A DNA stretch of 34,567 nucleotides from the NCBI GenBank assembly GCA_903834975.1, contig CAILKX010000145.1, forward strand, positions 1 to 34,567, written 5' to 3'. The number at the start of each line of letters is the position of its first letter. The first letter of the stretch is position 1. The DNA is from an uncultured Curvibacter sp. Lineage in GTDB: Bacteria > Pseudomonadota > Gammaproteobacteria > Burkholderiales > Burkholderiaceae_C. The translations under genes were made by a program, and so were the position numbers. Shown here one piece after another: positions 7,393-16,957 of this stretch. The notes beneath the pieces were generated by a model, which was not told the origin of the DNA, made no database searches, and saw nothing but the letters and a program-made list of their open reading frames with translations.

Positions 7393-9186
7393 TTAGCGCT
7401 TTACGGGCGGCAAATCCGTACAACTGCCATGAGCGGCCTCTGCAGCCAAGCCAATCGATTCGCCCAAGGTGGGGTGCGGGTGAATGGTTTTGCCGATGTC
7501 GATTTCATCTGCGCCCATTTCAATCGCCAAGGCCACTTCGCCAATCATGTCACCGGCGTGGGTGCCCACCATGCCACCGCCCAAAATGCGGTGGGTTTCA
7601 GCGTCAAACAAGAGTTTGGTGAAGCCTTCGTCTCGGCCGTTGGCAATGGCGCGGCCGGAGGCGTTCCAAGGAAACAAGCCCTTTTTAACCTTGATGCCTT
7701 GTGCCTTGGCTTGGTCTTCGGTCAAACCCACCCAAGCCACTTCGGGGTCGGTGTAGGCCACGCTGGGGATCACGCGGGCATTGAAGGCCGCGCTGGCCAA
7801 CGCTTTGTCGCCCTTTTGCTCACCCGCGATGACTTCTGCCGCCACGTGGGCTTCGTGCACCGCCTTGTGCGCGAGCATGGGCTGACCCACGATGTCGCCG
7901 ATGGCAAAGATGTGCGGCACGTTGGTGCGCATCTGAATATCGACCTCGATGAAGCCACGATCGGTCACAGCCACACCGGCTTTGTCGGCGCTGATTTTTT
8001 TGCCATTCGGCGAGCGGCCCACGGCTTGTAGCACCAAGTCGTAGGTTTGAGGCGCTGGTGCGCCCTCGCCTTCGAAAGTCACCTCGATGCCGGCTGGCGT
8101 CGCCTTGGCCCCCACTGTTTTGGTTTTGAGCAGGATGTTGTCAAAGCGATGGGCGTTCATTTTTTGCCAGACTTTGACCAAATCGCGGTCAGCGCCTTGC
8201 ATCAGGCCGTCCATCATTTCCACCACGTCCAAGCGGGCGCCGAGGGTGCTGTAGACGGTGCCCATTTCCAGGCCAATGATGCCGCCGCCCAATATCAACA
8301 TGCGCTTGGGCACTTCTTTCAACGCCAAAGCGCCGGTGGAGTCGACCACGCGCGGGTCTTCAGGCATGAAGGGCAATTTAACCGATTGCGAGCCCGCCGC
8401 GATGATGGCGTTCTTGAAGCCCACGGTTTGGGTTTTGCCGGTTTTCTCCTGGGCTGCGCCAGTGGTTTCTTCGACCTGCAACTGGTGCGGGCTCAAGAAG
8501 TGACCGGTGCCACGCAACACGGTGACCTTGCGCATCTTGCCCATGGCGGCCAAACCGCCGGTGAGCTTGCCGATCACTTTTTCTTTGTGCGCGCGCAGTT
8601 TGTCCAGGTTGACTTGCGGCTCACCAAAGTTCACGCCCAAGTCGGCAAAGTGCGCCACTTCGTCCATGACCGCCGCCACGTGCAGCAAGGCTTTGGACGG
8701 AATACAGCCCACATTCAAGCAGACCCCGCCCAAGGTGGCATAGCGCTCGACCAGGACGACTTTGAGGCCCAAATCAGCGGCGCGGAAAGCGGCTGAATAG
8801 CCACCGGGGCCACCGCCCAAAACGAGCAAGTCGCATTCGACGTCGTTTTGGCCCACGGGGGCAGATGCCTGCGACGCTGGCGAAGGTGAAGGTGAAGGAG
8901 CAGATGAAGTTGTAGCCGCTGAGACAGGCGACGCTTGAGCGCCGGTCTCGGTGGTTTCCAAGGTCAGCACCAGCGTGCCCTCCGACACCTTGTCGCCCAG
9001 TTTGACCTTGAGTTCTTTCACCACGCCGGCGTGAGATGAAGGGATTTCCATCGAGGCCTTGTCGGACTCGACGGTGATCAAAGACTGTTCTGCTTTGATG
9101 GGGTCGCCGGCTTTCACCAGCAACTCAATCACGGTGACTTCGTCGAAGTCGCCAATGTCAGGAACTTGAATGTCGATTTGTGCCAT
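7393..9186 (-). CDS. lpdA: Dihydrolipoyl dehydrogenase (E3) with N-terminal lipoyl domain
   Basis: FAD enzyme that reoxidises dihydrolipoamide in the pyruvate dehydrogenase complex. It has 597 residues, against about 475 for plain E3, because of an N-terminal lipoyl domain (residues 1-80, lipoyl Lys43 in ESDKASM) and a Ser/Pro/Ala linker (82-112). The FAD Rossmann motif LGGGPGG is near 123-129. The redox disulfide is Cys156/Cys161 in GVCLNVGCIP. A second GGGIIGLEMG binds NAD. The C-terminal acid-base pair is His571/Glu576 in HPHPTLGE. I start at the ATG at 9186 because TTCCTC on the plus strand (GAGGAA as read, 9193-9198) sits 6 nt away. The TTG two codons upstream would be too close to that site. 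The aceF stop codon is embedded in this ribosome-binding site, which implies coupling. Confidence 0.95.
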   Translation of the reverse strand: MAQIDIQVPDIGDFDEVTVIELLVKAGDPIKAEQSLITVESDKASMEIPSSHAGVVKELKVKLGDKVSEGTLVLTLETTETGAQASPVSAATTSSAPSPSPSPASQASAPVGQNDVECDLLVLGGGPGGYSAAFRAADLGLKVVLVERYATLGGVCLNVGCIPSKALLHVAAVMDEVAHFADLGVNFGEPQVNLDKLRAHKEKVIGKLTGGLAAMGKMRKVTVLRGTGHFLSPHQLQVEETTGAAQEKTGKTQTVGFKNAIIAAGSQSVKLPFMPEDPRVVDSTGALALKEVPKRMLILGGGIIGLEMGTVYSTLGARLDVVEMMDGLMQGADRDLVKVWQKMNAHRFDNILLKTKTVGAKATPAGIEVTFEGEGAPAPQTYDLVLQAVGRSPNGKKISADKAGVAVTDRGFIEVDIQMRTNVPHIFAIGDIVGQPMLAHKAVHEAHVAAEVIAGEQKGDKALASAAFNARVIPSVAYTDPEVAWVGLTEDQAKAQGIKVKKGLFPWNASGRAIANGRDEGFTKLLFDAETHRILGGGMVGTHAGDMIGEVALAIEMGADEIDIGKTIHPHPTLGESIGLAAEAAHGSCTDLPPVKR

Positions 9187-9196
9187 CTTCAATTCC

Positions 9197-10897
9197 TCAC
9201 AGCAAGACGCGACGGAAGTCGGCCAAGATTTGTCCCAAGAAAGCGTTGAAACGGGCGGCAGAAGCGCCGTCGATCACGCGGTGATCCCAGGTCAAGGACA
9301 GCGGCAGCATCAAACGGGGCTGGAAGGCCTTGCCGTCCCACTTGGGTTCGATTTGGCTTTTGCACACGCCCAAAATGGCCACTTCAGGCGCATTGATGAT
9401 GGGCGTGAAATAGCGCCCGCCAATGCCACCCAAACTCGAGATTGTGAAGCTGGCGCCCGACATGTCGGCGGGACCGAGCTTGCCATCGCGCGCTTTTTTG
9501 GCGAGTTCGCCCATTTCTTGGCTGATTTGCAAAACGCCTTTTTTGTCGGCGTCTTTGATGACCGGAACCACCAAACCATTGGGCGTGTCCGCTGCGAAAC
9601 CGATGTGGTAGTACTGCTTGTAGATCAACGCTGAATGGTCTGAATCCGCATCCAACGAGCTGTTGAACTCAGGGAATTTCTTCAACGCGGCCACGCAGGC
9701 CTTGATCAGGAAAGCGAGCATGGTGACCTTGACGCCCGACTTTTCATTTTCTTTGTTGGTCAACAAGCGGAAAGCTTCGAGGTCGGTGATGTCAGCGTCG
9801 TCGTGGTTTGTGACAGCTGGAATCACAATGGCGTTGCGGGTGAGGTTGGCGCCGCTGATCTTCTTGATGCGGCTCATTTCCTTGCGCTCAATCGGACCGA
9901 ACTTGGCAAAGTCAACCTTGGGCCACGGCAGCAAATTCAGCTCACCACCGCCTGTGATTCCACCGCCAGAACCTGAACCCGTTGCTGGCGCTTTGGCCGC
10001 TTGCGCCAGGGTCTGCACAGCACCGGCCATGACCGAGCGCGTGAATTGCTGCACGTCCGTTTGCGTGATGCGGCCCTTTTGACCCGAGCCTTTGACTTCG
10101 TTCAAAGGCACGCCCAATTCACGGGCAAATTTGCGCACCGAAGGAGACGCGTGGGGCACACCGACAGCCAAGGCCGTGGGGTTGTGCGCTGGCGCGGCCA
10201 CGGCGACAGAGGAGGTGGGCGCCGTGGCCACAGCCAAGGCCGCAGGGGGCGTTGAGGCAGCAGCGCTGACCGCACTGACCGCACTGATCGCACCGTTCGC
10301 ACTCAGTGCTGCGACACTGCCTTCCAGCACCAAGACCACATCCCCGATGTTGACTTTGTCGCCCAGCTTGACGCGCAACTCTTTGATGACACCGGCCGCT
10401 GAGGAGGGGATTTCCATCGACGCTTTGTCCGATTCCACCGTGATCAACGACTGCTCGGCCTTGACCGTGTCGCCAACTTTCACCAAGACCTCGATCACCG
10501 CCACGTCTTTGAAGTCACCAATATCGGGCACGCGCACTTCCACGGGGCCAGCAGTTGAAACGGCTTGGGGGACGAGCGAAGGTTGAGTCGGTTGAGTCGA
10601 TTCAGCTGGTGCTGATGGCGCGGAAGTAGAAGTTGAAGTTGAAGAGGAGGCAGCCTCACCGGCTACTTCTAAAGACACAACAACGGAGCCTTCAGAAACT
10701 TTGTCGCCCAGTTTGACCTTGATTTCTTTCACCACACCAGCGTGCGAGGAAGGAATTTCCATCGACGCTTTATCGGACTCGACGGTGATCAGGGATTGTT
10801 CTGCCTTGACCGTATCGCCTACTTTGACCATCACCTCGATGACGGACACGGCGTCAAAATCGCCAATATCGGGAACTTGAATGTCTAACAATGCCAT
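9197..10897 (-). CDS. aceF: Pyruvate dehydrogenase E2 (dihydrolipoamide acetyltransferase)
   Basis: Core component of the pyruvate dehydrogenase complex, moving acetyl groups from lipoamide to CoA. It has 566 residues. Lipoyl domain 1 (1-78, Lys43) and lipoyl domain 2 (118-194, Lys158) are followed by Ala/Ser/Pro/Thr-rich linkers, then a peripheral subunit-binding domain (about 248-286, ASPSVRKFARELGV), a Gly/Ser linker, and the catalytic domain (about 330-566). The active-site motif DHRVIDGASAARF places His539 and Asp543. The start ATG has GGGAG a few bases upstream. It lies 15 nt after the aceE stop and 10 nt before lpdA, in a tight operon. The linker after lipoyl domain 2 contains a short 9-bp repeat (around 10267-10295) encoding repeated Ser-Ala-Val. 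Confidence 0.96.
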   Translation of the reverse strand: MALLDIQVPDIGDFDAVSVIEVMVKVGDTVKAEQSLITVESDKASMEIPSSHAGVVKEIKVKLGDKVSEGSVVVSLEVAGEAASSSTSTSTSAPSAPAESTQPTQPSLVPQAVSTAGPVEVRVPDIGDFKDVAVIEVLVKVGDTVKAEQSLITVESDKASMEIPSSAAGVIKELRVKLGDKVNIGDVVLVLEGSVAALSANGAISAVSAVSAAASTPPAALAVATAPTSSVAVAAPAHNPTALAVGVPHASPSVRKFARELGVPLNEVKGSGQKGRITQTDVQQFTRSVMAGAVQTLAQAAKAPATGSGSGGGITGGGELNLLPWPKVDFAKFGPIERKEMSRIKKISGANLTRNAIVIPAVTNHDDADITDLEAFRLLTNKENEKSGVKVTMLAFLIKACVAALKKFPEFNSSLDADSDHSALIYKQYYHIGFAADTPNGLVVPVIKDADKKGVLQISQEMGELAKKARDGKLGPADMSGASFTISSLGGIGGRYFTPIINAPEVAILGVCKSQIEPKWDGKAFQPRLMLPLSLTWDHRVIDGASAARFNAFLGQILADFRRVLL

Positions 10898-10912
10898 GTT
10901 GTTCTCCCGTCT

Positions 10913-13618
10913 TTAGGCGTACAGCGGGTTGATCTTGTCGGCTTGAATGCCGTATTTCTTGATGGCTTCCGCCACCTTCGCTGCCGGCAATTTGCCCTCG
11001 TCACTCAACGCTTTTAAGGCGGCAATGACGATGTAGTGGCGGTTCACTTCGAAGTGTTCGCGCAACTTGTAGCGGAAGTCACTGCGACCAAAACCATCGG
11101 TGCCCAGCACGGTGTAAGAACGGCCTTTCGGAATGAAAGAGCGAATCTGTTCGGCATAGGCCTTCATGTAGTCGGTCGACGCGACCACGGGGCCGCTGAG
11201 TTGCGACAGCTGTTTTGTCACAAACGGCACGCGGGGTGTTTCGAGCGGGTGCAGCAAATTGAAGCGCTCCGCGTCTTGACCATCACGGGTCAATTCATTG
11301 AAGCTGGGGCAACTCCAAACGTCGGCGGCAATGCCCCAATCGACCGCGAGCAGTTCTTGGGCCGCCAAGCTTTCGCGCAGGATCGTGCCCGAGCCCAGCA
11401 ATTGCACGCGCTTGTCGTTGTCAGCACCAGGCTTGCAAAGGTACATGCCCTTGATGATTTGCTCTTCGGTACCAGGGGTCAAACCGGGCATGGCGTAGTT
11501 TTCGTTCAACAACGTCAGGTAATAGAAGACGTTGTCTTGCTTTTCCACCATGCGCTTCAAACCGTGGTGCAAGATGACGCCCACTTCATGCGCAAAGGTG
11601 GGGTCGTAGCTGATGCAATTCGGAATGGTGTTGGCCAAAATTTGGCTGTGGCCATCTTCGTGCTGCAAGCCTTCTCCGTTCAAGGTCGTGCGACCCGAAG
11701 TACCGCCCAACAAGAAGCCGCGAGCCTGCATGTCGCCTGCAGCCCAGGCCAAGTCGCCAATGCGCTGGAAGCCGAACATCGAGTAGTAGACATAGAAAGG
11801 CACCATGATGCGGTTGCTGGTGCTGTAGCTCGTGGCGGCGGCGATCCAACTCGACATGCCGCCGGCTTCATTGATGCCTTCTTGCAGAATTTGCCCCGCT
11901 TTGTCTTCGCGGTAATACATGACCTGGTCTTTATCGACCGGGGTGTATTGCTGCCCTGCCGGGTTGTAAATGCCGATTTGACGGAACAAGCCTTCCATAC
12001 CAAAGGTGCGGGCTTCGTCCACCAAAATCGGAACGATGCGCGGGCCCAGGGCTTGGTCGCGCAGCAATTGCGTCAAGAAGCGCACATAGGCTTGCGTGGT
12101 GGAAATCTCACGGCCTTCGGGGGTGGGTTCCATGACCGACTTGAAGACTTCCAGCGAGGGCACAGTGAAGTGCTCGTCCGCTTTGGTGCGGCGGTGAGGC
12201 AAGTAGCCGCCCAAGGCCTGACGGCGCTCGTGGAGGTACTTCATTTCGGGGGTGTCGTCGGCTGGTTTGTAGAACGGAATGTTCGGCAATTCGCTGTCGG
12301 GAATTGGAATGTTGAAGCGGTCGCGGAAGATTTTGATGTCTTCATCGGTGAGCTTCTTGGTTTGGTGAACGTTGTTCTTGCCTTCACCCGATTTGCCCAT
12401 GCCGTAACCTTTGACGGTCTTGATCAGCAAGACCGTGGGTTGGCCCTTGTGCTTGACGGCTGCGGCGTAGGCGGCGTAGACCTTTTGCGGGTCGTGGCCA
12501 CCTCGGCGCAGCGCAAAAATTTGTTCGTCGGTCATCTTGGAGACCATCTCCAAGGTGCGCGGATCGCGGCCGAAGAAGTTCTTGCGAACAAAAGCGCCAT
12601 CGTTGGCCTTGAAGGCTTGGTAGTCGCCGTCCAGGGTTTCCATCATGATCTTGCGCAAAGCGCCGTCTTTGTCGCGGGCCAAGAGTTCGTCCCAATCGCT
12701 GCCCCAGAGCAGCTTGATGACGTTCCAACCGGAGCCGCGGAATTCGCCTTCGAGCTCTTGAACAATTTTGCCGTTGCCACGCACCGGGCCGTCCAAGCGC
12801 TGCAAATTGCAGTTCACCACAAAGATCAAGTTGTCGAGGTTTTCACGGGCCGCTAAACCGATCGCGCCCAAGGACTCCACTTCGTCCATTTCACCGTCGC
12901 CGCAGAAAACCCAAACCTTGCGGTTTTCTGTGTTGGCAATGCCACGGGCGTGCAGGTATTTCAAAAAGCGCGCTTGGTAGATGGCCATCAACGGCCCCAG
13001 GCCCATGGAGACGGTGGGGAATTGCCAGAACTCGGGCATCAATTTGGGGTGCGGGTAGCTCGACAGGCCTTTGCCGTCGACTTCTTGGCGGAAGTTCAGC
13101 AACTGCTCTTCGGTCAAACGGCCTTCCAGGTAAGCACGGGCATAGACGCCGGGCGACACGTGGCCTTGGATGTACAACAGGTCGCCGCCTTGTTGCATGG
13201 CCTCGTTTTCTGCGTGCCAAAAATGGTTGAAGCCCGCGCCAAACAAATGGGCCAGCGAGGCGAAGGAGCCAATGTGTCCGCCCAGATCGCCCCCATCAAC
13301 GGGGTGATGGCGGTTCGCCTTGACCACCATCGCCATGGCGTTCCAACGCATGTAAGCGCGCAAACGCTCTTCAATTTCGATGTTGCCAGCGCAACGCTCT
13401 TCGTCTTCAGGGGCAATGGTGTTGACGTAGCCCGTGTTCGCCGAGAACGGCATGTCGATGCTTTTGCCACGGGCATGTTCGAGCAATTGCTCCAACAAGA
13501 AGTGGGCGCGTTCAGGGCCTTCGGCCTGAATGACGGCGGACAAGGCGTCCATCCACTCGCGTGTTTCTTGCGAGTCGGAATCCGAAATGCGGGATTTTGT
13601 CGAGTCTTGGCTGGACAT
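10913..13618 (-). CDS. aceE: Pyruvate dehydrogenase E1, homodimeric type
   Basis: Thiamine-diphosphate enzyme that decarboxylates pyruvate and acetylates the lipoyl groups of E2. Its 901 residues fit the single-chain alpha2 E1 class of proteobacteria (E. coli AceE about 887). The ThDP-Mg signature runs from GDGEMDE (240-246) to NCN (269-271). HHPVDGGDLGGHIGSFAS near 104-121 and the QGHVSPGVYARAYLEG region (151-166) are characteristic of the class. The start ATG has GGAG at a suitable distance (read as AGTGGAGACAAACC). First gene of the aceE-aceF-lpdA operon, transcribed leftward from the AT-rich divergent region shared with the histidine kinase. No pdhR-type repressor gene is present here. 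Confidence 0.97.
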   Translation of the reverse strand: MSSQDSTKSRISDSDSQETREWMDALSAVIQAEGPERAHFLLEQLLEHARGKSIDMPFSANTGYVNTIAPEDEERCAGNIEIEERLRAYMRWNAMAMVVKANRHHPVDGGDLGGHIGSFASLAHLFGAGFNHFWHAENEAMQQGGDLLYIQGHVSPGVYARAYLEGRLTEEQLLNFRQEVDGKGLSSYPHPKLMPEFWQFPTVSMGLGPLMAIYQARFLKYLHARGIANTENRKVWVFCGDGEMDEVESLGAIGLAARENLDNLIFVVNCNLQRLDGPVRGNGKIVQELEGEFRGSGWNVIKLLWGSDWDELLARDKDGALRKIMMETLDGDYQAFKANDGAFVRKNFFGRDPRTLEMVSKMTDEQIFALRRGGHDPQKVYAAYAAAVKHKGQPTVLLIKTVKGYGMGKSGEGKNNVHQTKKLTDEDIKIFRDRFNIPIPDSELPNIPFYKPADDTPEMKYLHERRQALGGYLPHRRTKADEHFTVPSLEVFKSVMEPTPEGREISTTQAYVRFLTQLLRDQALGPRIVPILVDEARTFGMEGLFRQIGIYNPAGQQYTPVDKDQVMYYREDKAGQILQEGINEAGGMSSWIAAATSYSTSNRIMVPFYVYYSMFGFQRIGDLAWAAGDMQARGFLLGGTSGRTTLNGEGLQHEDGHSQILANTIPNCISYDPTFAHEVGVILHHGLKRMVEKQDNVFYYLTLLNENYAMPGLTPGTEEQIIKGMYLCKPGADNDKRVQLLGSGTILRESLAAQELLAVDWGIAADVWSCPSFNELTRDGQDAERFNLLHPLETPRVPFVTKQLSQLSGPVVASTDYMKAYAEQIRSFIPKGRSYTVLGTDGFGRSDFRYKLREHFEVNRHYIVIAALKALSDEGKLPAAKVAEAIKKYGIQADKINPLYA

Positions 13619-13675
13619 GGTTTGTCTCCACTTTTGAAAGCGTTTTAGCGAGCCACCTTAGCGCGCTTGTTCGTC

Positions 13676-13745
13676 AGTTTCGCATAAGTTTTAAATAATT
13701 TCAAATTATGATTAAACTTTTTATATTACGAAATTTAGAAGGGAA
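13676..13745. promoter_or_regulatory. AT-rich divergent promoter region between aceE and the kinase gene
   Basis: The stretch is markedly richer in A and T than the coding DNA around it (for example TTTAAATAATTTC and TTTTTATATTACG). It separates two divergently transcribed units, so both promoters should lie here. Several TATAAT-like hexamers occur on both strands, but none has a convincing -35 partner at 16-18 bp, so I do not assign exact boxes. Confidence 0.5.
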
Positions 13746-13768
13746 ACAACGGCTCTAAACTTTGGGAC

Positions 13769-16327
13769 ATGCCCAAAAACTTGTCCCCCGCCAATCTGAT
13801 CAAGGGGCGTGTTTCACCACAACGCCTGTGGCGGCGTTGGTGGCGTCAACATCCAAGCGCTTGGCAAGACCGCATGGCGTTTGCGGTGCCCTTGTTATCG
13901 GTGCTGTTGTTCATGCTGGCCATCGTGACGGTGTTTTGGTACTTGCACCTCGACGAGCAAGACCGCGACCACGACGCCATGCTGCACGACGTGCAAATGA
14001 CCCAACAAAACATTCGGTTGCGTCTGATCGATCACCAAGAACGCTTGCTCAGGCTGGCCAAAACGCTGAGCAACGCCAACAGCGACAAAAGCCTTCTCGC
14101 TCGATTCAGGGCCAATGTCGAAGCTCAATTTGAAGAAACACCCGAGTTGCTGATGGTGTTCCGTGTGGACCATCGGGGCTTGGTGCATGAGGGTTTGGCC
14201 AACCCCGATCACCTCATCAATCTACCGGTCTACATAGGCCAGCAACTCAGTCACGGACCTCAAGGGCAATTGTTCAAGAAAGCGCACATTCAGTCCGGAC
14301 CGGTTTACAGCTCGCCCGTCATCACAGCCGATGGACAAGGTCAGGTGAGTTTGTGGCTGCCGGAAGGGTTGCGAGAAGATGGGGGGGAAGGCACTTTGGT
14401 GGCCGTTTTCTCTTTGGAATCCTTGCTGCAAACCGCCACCACGCCGGAATTGAGACGACAGTACGCCATTTCGATGGTCGATCAAGAAGGCCAATGGTTG
14501 GCCGGTGCCAGCCTGCCCAAAGAGCAAAACCGCTTTTTATCCCCTTGGCTAAAACCGCCGGAAGTACAAAAACAGACCGTGGCGCCCATTGGCAATCGAT
14601 TGGTTCTGCAATACCAAGCCTTTCGGACCCCTTACGGCTGGGCTGGCAATCGTTTGTTTTGGCTGATCGGCATCTTGAGCCTGATGACGGCTTGGATGTT
14701 GATTGGCAATTGGCGACACACCCGCCGTCGTGCTCAGGCCCAAGAAGAATTATTGGCGGAAACCAATTTCCGACGGGCCATGGAAAACTCCGTGCTGATT
14801 GGCATGCGGGCCATGGACATGGAAGGCAAAGTGACCTATGTGAATGCGGCTTTTTGCCAGATGACCGGTTGGCAAGAAAACGAACTCGTGGGTCAAACAC
14901 CACCCTATTCTTATTGGCGCAAAGAAGACCACCAAAGTCTCATGCAACGGATGAACAACGGCTATGAAGCCCTCAACCCACGCGCAGGCTACCAAATGAA
15001 AGTCAAGCGCAAAGACGGATCGGTCTTTGACGCTCGCATCTACCTGTCTCCCTTGGTCGATGCCTTTGGCACCCAAACGGGCTGGATGTCGTCGATGACC
15101 GACATCACCGAGCCCACCCAAATTCGGGAGCAGCTCTCTGCCTCTTACGAGCGATTCACCGTCGTGTTGGAGTCTTTGGACGCGGCCGTATCGGTCGCCC
15201 CTTTGGGCAGTGAAGAGCTTTTGTTTGCCAACAAGTTGTATCGGTTGTGGTTTGGCGGCGATGCCAAAGGCCATTTGAATTTGGTCATACAAGCTGGCCA
15301 ACCGTCTGCCCAGAAACAAAGCAACAACTTTCAAACCGAAGATGCCGATGATTTTGCCGGCCTGCCCACCACCTCGCTGCAAGAGGCCAAAACCGACAAT
15401 GCCCGAATTTATTTGCCCGAACTGGGCAAGTGGATCGAAGTGCGATCGCGTTATCTGAATTGGGTCGATGGCCGCTTGGCTCAAATGGTGATTTGCACCG
15501 ACATCACCCAGCGCACCTTGGCCGAAGAGCAAGCACAGGCCCAGGCCGAGCAGGCTCAAGCCGCCAGTCGACTGATCACCATGGGCGAAATGGCGTCCAG
15601 CGTCGCCCATGAATTGGGGCAACCCTTGACCGCCATCAACAACTACTGCAACGGCATGCTGTCGCGCTTGCAAAACGACCAGTTCAACGAAGAAACCTTT
15701 GTGGCCGCCTTGGAAAAGACCGCGAAACAGGCGCAACGTGCGGGGCAAATCATCCAGCGCATCCGCTCCTTTGTGAAACGCAGCGAGCCCAACCGAAGCC
15801 CGGCACAAGTCGCGCATTTGGTGGAGGAGGCGGTGGAGTTGGCACAAATTGAAATGCGCCGACGCCAAGTGCGCCTGAGCTTTTATGTGGCGGCGCGTTT
15901 GCCGCCCTTGAACGTCGATCGAATCTTGATTGAGCAAGTGCTGATCAACTTATTGAAAAACGCCGCGGAAGCGATTGACGGGGCGCAACGTCCGATGACG
16001 CAACGGGAAGTGGAGTTGCGCGTCTTGCCCAAGCAGGTCGAAGGGCAAGAGGTCATTGAATTTTCTGTGTCTGATACAGGGACGGGCTTGGCCCCTGAGG
16101 TCATCGATAAAATTTTTGATGCCTTCTTCACCTCCAAGTTGGAAGGCATGGGAATCGGCCTGAATTTATGCCGTTCGATTGTGGAATCCCATGATGGACG
16201 CATGCATTGCGAGAACCTTTACAATGGCCAAGAGCTTGCCGGATGCCAGTTTTCATTCTGGTTGCCTGTGAATTCAAGCCCTCCAAGTCTAAAAACACAC
16301 GAGATACTGTCGGTCCCTGGAGTTTAG
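13769..16327 (+). CDS. Membrane-bound PAS sensor histidine kinase
   Basis: Two-component sensor of 852 residues. There is one transmembrane helix at about 38-59, a periplasmic sensor region to about 292, and a second helix at about 294-312. Two PAS-like domains follow (about 335-447 and 460-580; the second is more divergent), then a short coiled region rich in Gln and Ala (585-600). The HisKA box is SVAHELGQPL with phospho-acceptor His614, and the ATPase domain has Asn731 (LLKNAAEA), Asp769 (SDTGTG) and GMGIGL (793-798). The H-box and C-terminal pattern resemble the FixL/DctB-like group. The partner regulator starts 3 nt after the stop, so they almost certainly form a pair. The ligand is unknown. 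The periplasmic domain could sense a small molecule; no haem-type PAS signature is obvious. Confidence 0.93.
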   Translation: MPKNLSPANLIKGRVSPQRLWRRWWRQHPSAWQDRMAFAVPLLSVLLFMLAIVTVFWYLHLDEQDRDHDAMLHDVQMTQQNIRLRLIDHQERLLRLAKTLSNANSDKSLLARFRANVEAQFEETPELLMVFRVDHRGLVHEGLANPDHLINLPVYIGQQLSHGPQGQLFKKAHIQSGPVYSSPVITADGQGQVSLWLPEGLREDGGEGTLVAVFSLESLLQTATTPELRRQYAISMVDQEGQWLAGASLPKEQNRFLSPWLKPPEVQKQTVAPIGNRLVLQYQAFRTPYGWAGNRLFWLIGILSLMTAWMLIGNWRHTRRRAQAQEELLAETNFRRAMENSVLIGMRAMDMEGKVTYVNAAFCQMTGWQENELVGQTPPYSYWRKEDHQSLMQRMNNGYEALNPRAGYQMKVKRKDGSVFDARIYLSPLVDAFGTQTGWMSSMTDITEPTQIREQLSASYERFTVVLESLDAAVSVAPLGSEELLFANKLYRLWFGGDAKGHLNLVIQAGQPSAQKQSNNFQTEDADDFAGLPTTSLQEAKTDNARIYLPELGKWIEVRSRYLNWVDGRLAQMVICTDITQRTLAEEQAQAQAEQAQAASRLITMGEMASSVAHELGQPLTAINNYCNGMLSRLQNDQFNEETFVAALEKTAKQAQRAGQIIQRIRSFVKRSEPNRSPAQVAHLVEEAVELAQIEMRRRQVRLSFYVAARLPPLNVDRILIEQVLINLLKNAAEAIDGAQRPMTQREVELRVLPKQVEGQEVIEFSVSDTGTGLAPEVIDKIFDAFFTSKLEGMGIGLNLCRSIVESHDGRMHCENLYNGQELAGCQFSFWLPVNSSPPSLKTHEILSVPGV

Positions 16328-16330
16328 TCA

Positions 16331-16957
16331 ATGAGTTTGATCCCCAAAAAAGGCAGCGTTTACGTTGTCGATGATGACGAAGCGGTGCGAGATTCTTTGC
16401 AATGGTTGCTCGAGGGCAAAGACTATCGGGTGCGGTGCTTTGATTCCGCAGAAACCTTTTTAAACCGCTACGACCCGCGCGAAGTGGCTTGTTTGATTGT
16501 CGACATTCGCATGGGCGGCATGACCGGACTCGAGCTTCAAGACCGTCTCATCGAACGCAAATCGCCCTTACCCATTGTCTTCATCACCGGCCACGGCGAC
16601 GTGCCCATGGCCGTTGACACCATGAAAAAAGGCGCCATGGATTTCATCCAAAAGCCCTTCAAAGAGGACGAGCTGGTGAACGTGGTGGAGCGCATGCTTG
16701 AAAAGGCCAAAGACGCTTTTTCCGATTCTTTGCAAGCCGCTAGCCGCGACGCCTTGATGTCCAAATTGACCTCGCGTGAAGCCCAAGTGCTGGAACGCAT
16801 CGTGGCGGGTCGCCTGAACAAACAAATTGCAGACGATTTGGGCATCAGCATCAAAACCGTGGAAGCCCACCGGGCCAACATCATGGAAAAACTGAGCGCC
16901 AACACCGTGGCCGATTTGCTAAAAATCGCTTTGGGTCAAACCGGAGCGAAATCCTGA
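16331..16957 (+). CDS. FixJ-type response regulator
   Basis: DNA-binding regulator of 208 residues, partner of the kinase just upstream. The receiver domain has the acidic pocket Asp14-Asp16 (VVDDDE), phospho-acceptor Asp58 (IVDIRMGGM), switch Thr86 (ITGHGD) and Lys108 (QKPF). [19 protein letters not shown] is highly characteristic of FixJ/TtrR-like regulators. The LuxR-type helix-turn-helix occupies about residues 140-205 ([20 protein letters not shown], then the recognition helix around [15 protein letters not shown]). The TGA stop overlaps the proposed CTG start of folD (CTGA), so regulator and folD are probably one transcript. Targets cannot be read from this sequence. Confidence 0.94.
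   Translation: MSLIPKKGSVYVVDDDEAVRDSLQWLLEGKDYRVRCFDSAETFLNRYDPREVACLIVDIRMGGMTGLELQDRLIERKSPLPIVFITGHGDVPMAVDTMKKGAMDFIQKPFKEDELVNVVERMLEKAKDAFSDSLQAASRDALMSKLTSREAQVLERIVAGRLNKQIADDLGISIKTVEAHRANIMEKLSANTVADLLKIALGQTGAKS
16943..16946 (+). promoter_or_regulatory. Shine-Dalgarno site deciding the CTG start of folD
   Basis: GGAG lies inside the 3' end of the response regulator gene, 7 nt before the CTG at 16954. No ATG, GTG or TTG occurs in the folD frame near it. Its position points to CTG as the initiation codon. Confidence 0.65.

Noticed and set aside
11036-12856. Long open frame (606 codons) on the plus strand opposite aceE
   Set aside because: It mirrors the codon pattern of aceE, has no recognisable domain, and aceE itself is complete with all catalytic motifs.
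13676-13745. Exact -35/-10 boxes for aceE and the kinase gene
   Set aside because: Several TATAAT-like hexamers occur on both strands but none has a convincing -35 partner at 16-18 bp.
14750-15937. Open frame of 395 codons opposite the histidine kinase
   Set aside because: Antisense shadow of an intact kinase with PAS, H-box and ATPase motifs.
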